From JALORV01 sp963780715 (lineage in GTDB: Bacteria > Pseudomonadota > Gammaproteobacteria > Burkholderiales > Burkholderiaceae_F), in NCBI GenBank assembly GCA_963780715.1, contig CAWADK010000005.1:1-64000 (forward strand): 64,000 nucleotides of DNA, read 5' to 3'. The notes below the pieces were generated by a model. The model did not search any database. It was not told where the DNA came from and worked only from the letters and a program-made list of their open reading frames with translations. Position numbers and translations under genes: made by a program. This document shows positions 58,201 through 64,000 of the stretch, piece after piece. Position 1 is the stretch's first letter, and every line of letters starts with the position of its first letter.

Positions 58201-61015
58201 GCGTGGCGCCGTTCTGCACGGCCCCGCCGCTAGGCGTCAGAATGATCCCGCTACCCGAGGTCGTCAGCGTTCCGCCGGTGATGATCGCGCCATCGACCAG
58301 CCGCACAAACGAGCCCGCCTGTGCCTCGATCGTGCCGCCGTTGTTGGCAAAGCCGCCGCCGCCGTTGCCGGTCAGGAAAAGCGTGGCGCCGTTGGCGGCG
58401 CGCAGTGTGCCGGTGTTGATCATCCCGGTCGCGTTCGGATCGACCACAAGTTCCGTCGCCTGATTGGCGACGATCAGTCCAGCATTGGTGATCGCAATTT
58501 GCTGCGATCCAATCTGACCCGAGCCGGCGATCGTGTGCGTGGCGTCGTTGATCAACCGACCCGTGGCGCCGCCTCGGATGCGATTGTTGATGTGGTTGCC
58601 CATCAGCACCGCGCCGCCCCCGGTCAGCGTCACGTCGCCGCTGATGAAGAGGTCGGCGCCGTTCCCGGTTGATGCGAGCTCCATCGTGCCGCGGTTGGTG
58701 ATCGTGTTCAGCAGCGTCGTCTGGCTGTTGTCGGCACTGAGGAAGCGGCTGCCGCTCGAAACAGTCACGCCGTTGAGGGTGGCCGTGTCCTGCACGGCAC
58801 CGCCACTCGGCGTCGTGATGACGCCGGAGCCCGATGTCGTCAGCGTGCCACCGTTGATGATGGCGCCACTGGTCAGCCGCACGGTCGAGCCGGTCTGCGC
58901 TTCGATCGTGCCGCCGTTGTTGGCGAAGGCACCGCCACCGTTGCCCGTCAGGTACAGCACCGCATTGTTGGTTGCGCGCAGCGTGCCGGTGTTGATCATG
59001 CCGGTTGCGCTGGGATCGATCACGAGTTCCGTCGCCTGATTGGCGACGATCAATCCAGCATTGGTGATCGCGATCTGTTGCGAGCCGATCTGGCCCGAGC
59101 CGGCGATCGTGTGCGTGGCGTCGTTGATCAACCGGCCCGTGGCGCCGCCACGGATGCGATTGTTGATGTGGTTGCCCATCAGCACCGCGCCGCCACCGGT
59201 CAGGGTCACGTCGCCACTGATGAAGAGATCGGCGCCATTGCCGGTCGAGGCCAGCGCCATCGTGCCTCGGTTGGTGATCGTGTTCAGCAGCGTCGTCTGG
59301 CTGTTGTCGGCACCGACGAACTGGCTGCCGGTGGAGATCGTCACGCCATTCAGCGTCGCGGTGTCCTGCACGGCGCCGCCACTGGGCGTCGTGATGACGC
59401 CGGAGCCCGATGTCGTCAGCGTGCCACCGACGATGAGGGCGCCACTGGTGAGCCGCACGGTCGAGCTGGCCTGCGCCTCGATCGTGCCGTTGGTGTTGTC
59501 GAAGCCACCACCACCATTGCCCGTCAGGAACAGCGTGGCGCCGTTGGCCGCCCGCAGTGTGCCGGTGTTGATCATTCCGGTCGCGTTGGGGTCGATCACG
59601 AGCGCGGTCGGCTGGTTGGCAACGATCAGGCCCGCGTTGGTGATCGCGATCGCGTTCGCGCCAATCTGGCCCGAGCCAGCGATCGTGTGCCCGACGTCGT
59701 TGATCAACCGGCCGGCGCCTTGGATTCGGTTGCCAGCGCTATCGCTAAGCGACACGACGCCACTGCCGGTCAGGGTCACGTCCCCACTGACCAGGAAGTC
59801 GGTAGCTAGACCCGTCGACGCCAGTGCCATCGTGCCGTTGTTGGTGATCGTGCCCACGAGTGTGGTCTGGCTGTTCGTTGCGCTGACGAACTGGCTGCCA
59901 CTCGAAACCGTCACGCCGTTGAGCGTGGCGCTGTTCGGCACCCCGCCGCCGCTGGGCGTCGTGATGATGCCGCTGTCCGAGGTCGTCAGCGTGCCGCCGA
60001 TGATCACGGCGCCATCGATCAGCCGCACCGTCGAGCCTGCCTGCGCCTCGATCGTGCCGCCCGTGTTGGTGAAGGTACCGCCGCCGCTGCCCGAAAGGTT
60101 CAGCGTCGCTCCGCTGGCTGCCCGCAGCGTGCCGGTATTGATCATCCCGGTCGCGTTTGGATTGATCTCCAGGCCTGACGGCTGATTGGACACGATCAGA
60201 CCTGCGTTGGTGATCGCGATCGCGTTCACGCCGATCTGGCCGCCCCCCTGGATCGTATGTCCGACGTCGTTGATCAGCCGGCCGGCTCCAAGGATGCGGT
60301 TGTTGATGCCATTGCCCATCAGCACGCTGCCAGCGCCGGTCAGGGTGACGTTGCCACTCATGAGCAGGTCGGTTGCGTTCCCGCCGGAACTCAGCGTGAT
60401 CGTGCCGCCGTTCGCGATCGTGCCGACCAGCGTCGTCGCGCTGGCGTTGCTGCCGATGTACTGGGCGCCGCTGGCCAGCGTCACGCCATTGAGCGTTGCA
60501 TTACTGCCGAGAGCCGTCAGGATGGCCCCACTCGTGGCCGTGCTCAGAGTGCCGCCGGTGACGACCGTGCCATTGCTGAGGCTGATGCGCCCGCTATTGA
60601 TCGCGGACAGGGTGCCGCCGGCATTGTTCAGCGCGCTCTGAACGAGGTTGAGCGTGCCGTTGTTGGCCTGCAGCGTGCCGGTGTTGGTCGAACCGAGGCC
60701 TCCGGACGAGATGGTCAGTGTCGAAGTGCTGGTGACATCGACCGTTTCCGCGTTGTTGATCGTGCGGATCTGCGTCGTGCCAATGCGGTGCGTGATGATC
60801 CGCACCACCGCCCCGCCGACGTTGATCGTGACGTCGTCGCCCGCGCCTGGCAGCCCTCCTCCACCCCAGTTACCCGGCAGGTCCCAGAATCCATCTCCAT
60901 CGGGCAACCAGTTGATCGCGGCGCCAAACGTCACGCCAGGAATGACGACGAGCGCCAGTGTCGCGGCAATGCTCGCGCTTCGTGCGGTCAGTGCACGTAG
61001 CAATTTCGATTTCAT
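52218..61015 (-). CDS. Giant PEP-CTERM repeat surface protein (four frameshifts)
   Basis: One gene of about 2,930 codons. Start at 61015 after GGAGAGG. A signal peptide (MKSKLLRALTARSASIAATL... GVTFGA) is followed by five tandem repeats of about 192 residues (57.7-60.5 kb; TLNGVTVSSGSQF, TITNNGTMALAST, INDVGHTIAGSGQIG) of beta-helix type. Then come about twelve choice-of-anchor-D-like repeats of about 100 residues (YQVAAGQ, LNFGTVQVGQ, TNTNVAPAGFQEGL). The C-terminus is a PEP-CTERM sorting signal: VPEPP, a hydrophobic stretch and an Arg cluster. The five frame pieces join near 56473, 55487, 54380 and 53592, each by a single base. The exosortase is not in the window. Confidence 0.88.
52690..57120 (-). 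repeat. Tandem choice-of-anchor-D-like protein repeats
   Basis: About twelve units of roughly 100 residues, each with an opening Y(Q/N)(V/L/I)A, an NLGNVRVG or VVLxNQRVGG strand, a TNTxxAPxGFxEGL strand and a GARSGTVTLNYVSDG-like end. Pairs of units alternate, and the order suggests a larger duplicated block of four units (compare 53.5-54.6 kb with 54.9-56.4 kb). Confidence 0.75.
57700..60510 (-). repeat. Five tandem 576-bp DNA repeats (192 residues each)
   Basis: The period measured between equal positions at 58544 and 59120 is 576 bp. Units 3 and 4 are almost the same over long stretches (for example 58544-58740 against 59120-59316); units 1, 2 and 5 are more diverged. This fits recent duplication by slippage or unequal crossing-over. 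Confidence 0.85.
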
Positions 61016-61054
61016 GGAGGTCCCTCTCCGCCGGCAGAGCTTCAGTCAAAACGC

Positions 61055-61070
61055 TGCATCGTCCATGCCA
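61055..61070 (-). promoter_or_regulatory. Sigma-54 promoter candidate for the giant PEP-CTERM gene
   Basis: Minus-strand TGGCATGGACGATGCA has GG and GC separated by ten bases, close to TGGCACG-N4-TTGCA. The expected start is about 30 nt before the ATG at 61015. PEP-CTERM genes in betaproteobacteria are known to be controlled by PrsK/PrsR and RpoN, which makes this position meaningful. Confidence 0.7.
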
Positions 61071-61292
61071 GAGGGCGCGTGCTGCGACTCTCGTGGCGCA
61101 CCCCCGCACAGTCCGAGACACCGCAAGCAGCCGACGGAACGAGATTCAATCTCACTTCGGAAACGACACGACGGGATGCATCGCAACTGCGACAAGCACT
61201 TAGCCGCGGTCACTCACTCCTGGTCGCGCCGCCGTAGCCAGGATTGCCCCGCGACGGCGAAGCCGCCGAGCGTTGCGCAGTGAACACCTCCG

Positions 61293-61306
61293 TTGATCTC
61301 AATCAA
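61293..61306. promoter_or_regulatory. FNR/Anr-type palindrome
   Basis: TTGATCTCAATCAA matches the FNR/Anr consensus TTGAT-N4-ATCAA perfectly. It lies 278 bp before the giant gene's start and 350 bp after the next gene. The regulated promoter is not clear. Confidence 0.6.
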
Positions 61307-61656
61307 AGGGCGCAAGGCACGCGCGCACGAGCTGGCAAGCGGCAAAATGGCATATGTAAAGCAACGCGACGCCCGCCGGTACGGCTCGCTGCAGTGACTG
61401 CACGGCGCAGGACAAGGCTTTGGCCCGCGCCGGATTCACTAATTCCAGCGCGGCGCAGCGCTGCCCGCGACGTAAGAACTCCGGATTGCGCGCAGCCCAT
61501 GCAGCTGCGCTGGCCTCAGTGCGGAGAGATCCCGACCGTCGTGCAGCCCGCGCGCAGCCGCTGCAAGCACATTACGTGTGTAAGGAAAGCCGACGACGAT
61601 CCCAGATACCGCGCCGTGCCCTCTTGCTAGACCGGGCAGTGCCGGGCGTGGAAACG

Positions 61657-62005
61657 CTACTTCTTGACTTCGGCGCCGCCGCTCGCCGGCTGGCGTCTCG
61701 GGATTGATCGTGATGCCACGACGGCGCAGCTCGGCGACGATCGCCTGGGCATTGGCGTTGCCTGCATCCGCGAGACGCTGCGTATCGGCGGCGATGCCGT
61801 CGAGTTGTGCGCGCAGCTTGACGGCGTTCTGCACGAGGGCTTCCTGGTTGGCGTGCAGCTTCTTCAGCGCCTCGTGCTCCCGTACCAGCTGGTATGACTG
61901 GAAACCGCTCCACGACACGGTCGCAACGCCGATGATGAGCAGCGGCCAGAAGGCGCTGAAGGTCGAGGAGACGCGCGGTTGCATTTCGTCCATCGTCGGC
62001 CTCAC
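61657..62005 (-). CDS. Small membrane/coiled-coil protein 1 (frameshift near end)
   Basis: About 115 residues. The start could be 62005 (GTG) or 61993 (ATG). A membrane helix (FWPLLIIGVATVSWSGFQSY) is followed by a long coiled coil (REHEALKKLHANQEALVQNA, LRAQLDGIAADTQRLADAGN) and the end RRRGITINPETPA. A one-base change then gives AEVKK and TAG at 61657. It is paired with a similar gene just upstream. I do not recognise the function. Confidence 0.6.
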
Positions 62006-62330
62006 TTGCGGGCGGTGCGGGCGCTTGCGCCGGATCAGTCGCGTTCGGGTTCTGCTGGGCGGTCGGTGTCACGGTGAACGTGATCCCCTGCCGCGCGAGC
62101 ACGGCACCGAGCGCCGCGTCGTTGTTGCGGGCCGACAGCTCCGCGATGCCGCGGATCAGTTGCTGGTAAAGGCCCTCGAGCTGCGCGGTCTGCTGGACAT
62201 ACAGCTGGCGGTCACTGATTTCCTGCTGCTGCACGCGGTTGCGAGAGAACAGCGACATGTTGGCGATGACAAGCACCAGTGAGACCACCGCCAGCAAGAC
62301 AACGACATTGAACTGCCATCGATTGAGCAT
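62002..62330 (-). CDS. Small membrane/coiled-coil protein 2 (frameshift near end)
   Basis: About 110 residues from an ATG at 62330 with GGGGAGGAG upstream. A membrane helix (FNVVVLLAVVSLVLVIANMS) is followed by a coiled coil (VQQQEISDRQLYVQQTAQLE) and GVLARQGITFTVTPTAQQNP. The 3' end needs one frame change to stop at 62002. It has the same helix-coil-GIT(F/I) plan as protein 1, so the two are likely paralogues. Confidence 0.6.
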
Positions 62331-62515
62331 TACTCCTCCCCGCGCCACCCGTTGGAAACTGCGCGCGACGCGCCGAGTCTAGGAGGCATCGAACGCCGCG
62401 CTCTTGACCACGCGCAATCGCAACCGCCGGCCTCGCGCCTGCCGCCCCGGCGCCGAGTCAACCGCGAACCGGAAGCCGCACAGGCGCCAGTTCGCGCGCC
62501 GGCTCATGTGCCTTA

Positions 62516-64000
<1,485 letters not shown>

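Larger units (their letters stand above)
61016..61656. other. About 640 bp regulatory/intergenic region before the giant gene
   Basis: No gene is visible on either strand. It holds the sigma-54 promoter candidate at 61055-61070 and an FNR-type palindrome at 61293-61306. The rest has no recognised element. Confidence 0.5.

Noticed and set aside
57700..60510. CRISPR array
   Set aside because: Repeat period is 576 bp, in frame and protein-coding; no short repeats with unique spacers.
57411..60641. Plus-strand open frames rich in Val/Pro/Ala opposite the giant gene's repeats
   Set aside because: They repeat with the same 576-bp period only because they are the antisense of the repeats; no start signal or family match.

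Overview
The window is GC-rich, densely coded chromosomal DNA from a betaproteobacterium, most likely Burkholderiales or a close relative. The evidence is the gene order recA-recX-DUF2889-sucC-sucD-terC followed by type IV pilin genes, the glcDEF-cidA-lrgB cluster, split pntAA/pntAB/pntB transhydrogenase genes, a thiS/thiG/trmB cluster, and a PEP-CTERM surface protein. No transposase, integrase, phage gene or CRISPR array was seen. The genus cannot be fixed from sequence reading alone.

Layout: 1-5.1 kb holds glycolate oxidase (glcD partial, glcE frameshifted, glcF), a CidA/LrgB pair and a TfoX_C-Cdd1 fusion. 5.1-9.3 kb (minus) holds a Gly/Cys-rich exported protein, nicotinamidase and the transhydrogenase genes, a pyridine-nucleotide theme. 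9.4-15 kb (plus) holds a NUDIX hydrolase, mnmA, a badly frameshifted PQQ-type sugar dehydrogenase lipoprotein, and UDP-glucose dehydrogenase with a UDP-glucuronate 4-epimerase-like enzyme. 15.2-23.6 kb (minus) runs recA, recX, DUF2889, sucC, sucD, terC, a PP2C phosphatase, an FHA protein and two tandem type IV pilin genes. The second pilin has a good sigma-54 promoter, and recA has two tandem LexA boxes. 23.7-29.7 kb holds a two-component system, two tRNA-Lys genes, a prolyl 4-hydroxylase-like enzyme, an aldehyde dehydrogenase and a CDGSH iron-sulfur protein. 29.7-35 kb (minus) holds KefC/KefF-like proteins, PPK2 and Kup. 35.1-37.4 kb holds tRNA-Gly, thiS, an OsmC protein, thiG and trmB. 37.5-43.1 kb (minus) holds a cupin, a RuBisCO-like protein, a Ycf46-type AAA ATPase, a broken membrane protein, uppP and a DUF1439 lipoprotein. 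43.2-51.9 kb (minus) holds a PAS/kinase-like/Hpt protein, a MacAB-type exporter, YceH, a K+ channel with TrkA-N domains and a small membrane protein. 52.2-61.0 kb (minus) is one giant repeat-built PEP-CTERM protein of about 2,900 residues, in five frame-shifted pieces, with a sigma-54 promoter candidate directly upstream. 61.0-64 kb holds an FNR-type palindrome, two small membrane/coiled-coil proteins and thiC, which runs off the right edge.

Most noteworthy: (1) the giant repeat protein and its promoter; (2) the tandem pilins sharing a leader, one with a strong sigma-54 site; (3) a stop-to-start intergenic repeat found three times; (4) a RuBisCO-like protein lacking residues needed for carboxylation; (5) single-base frameshifts in at least a dozen genes, including thiC and trmB. 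These look more like base-calling errors than real decay and limit every claim of pseudogenes here.
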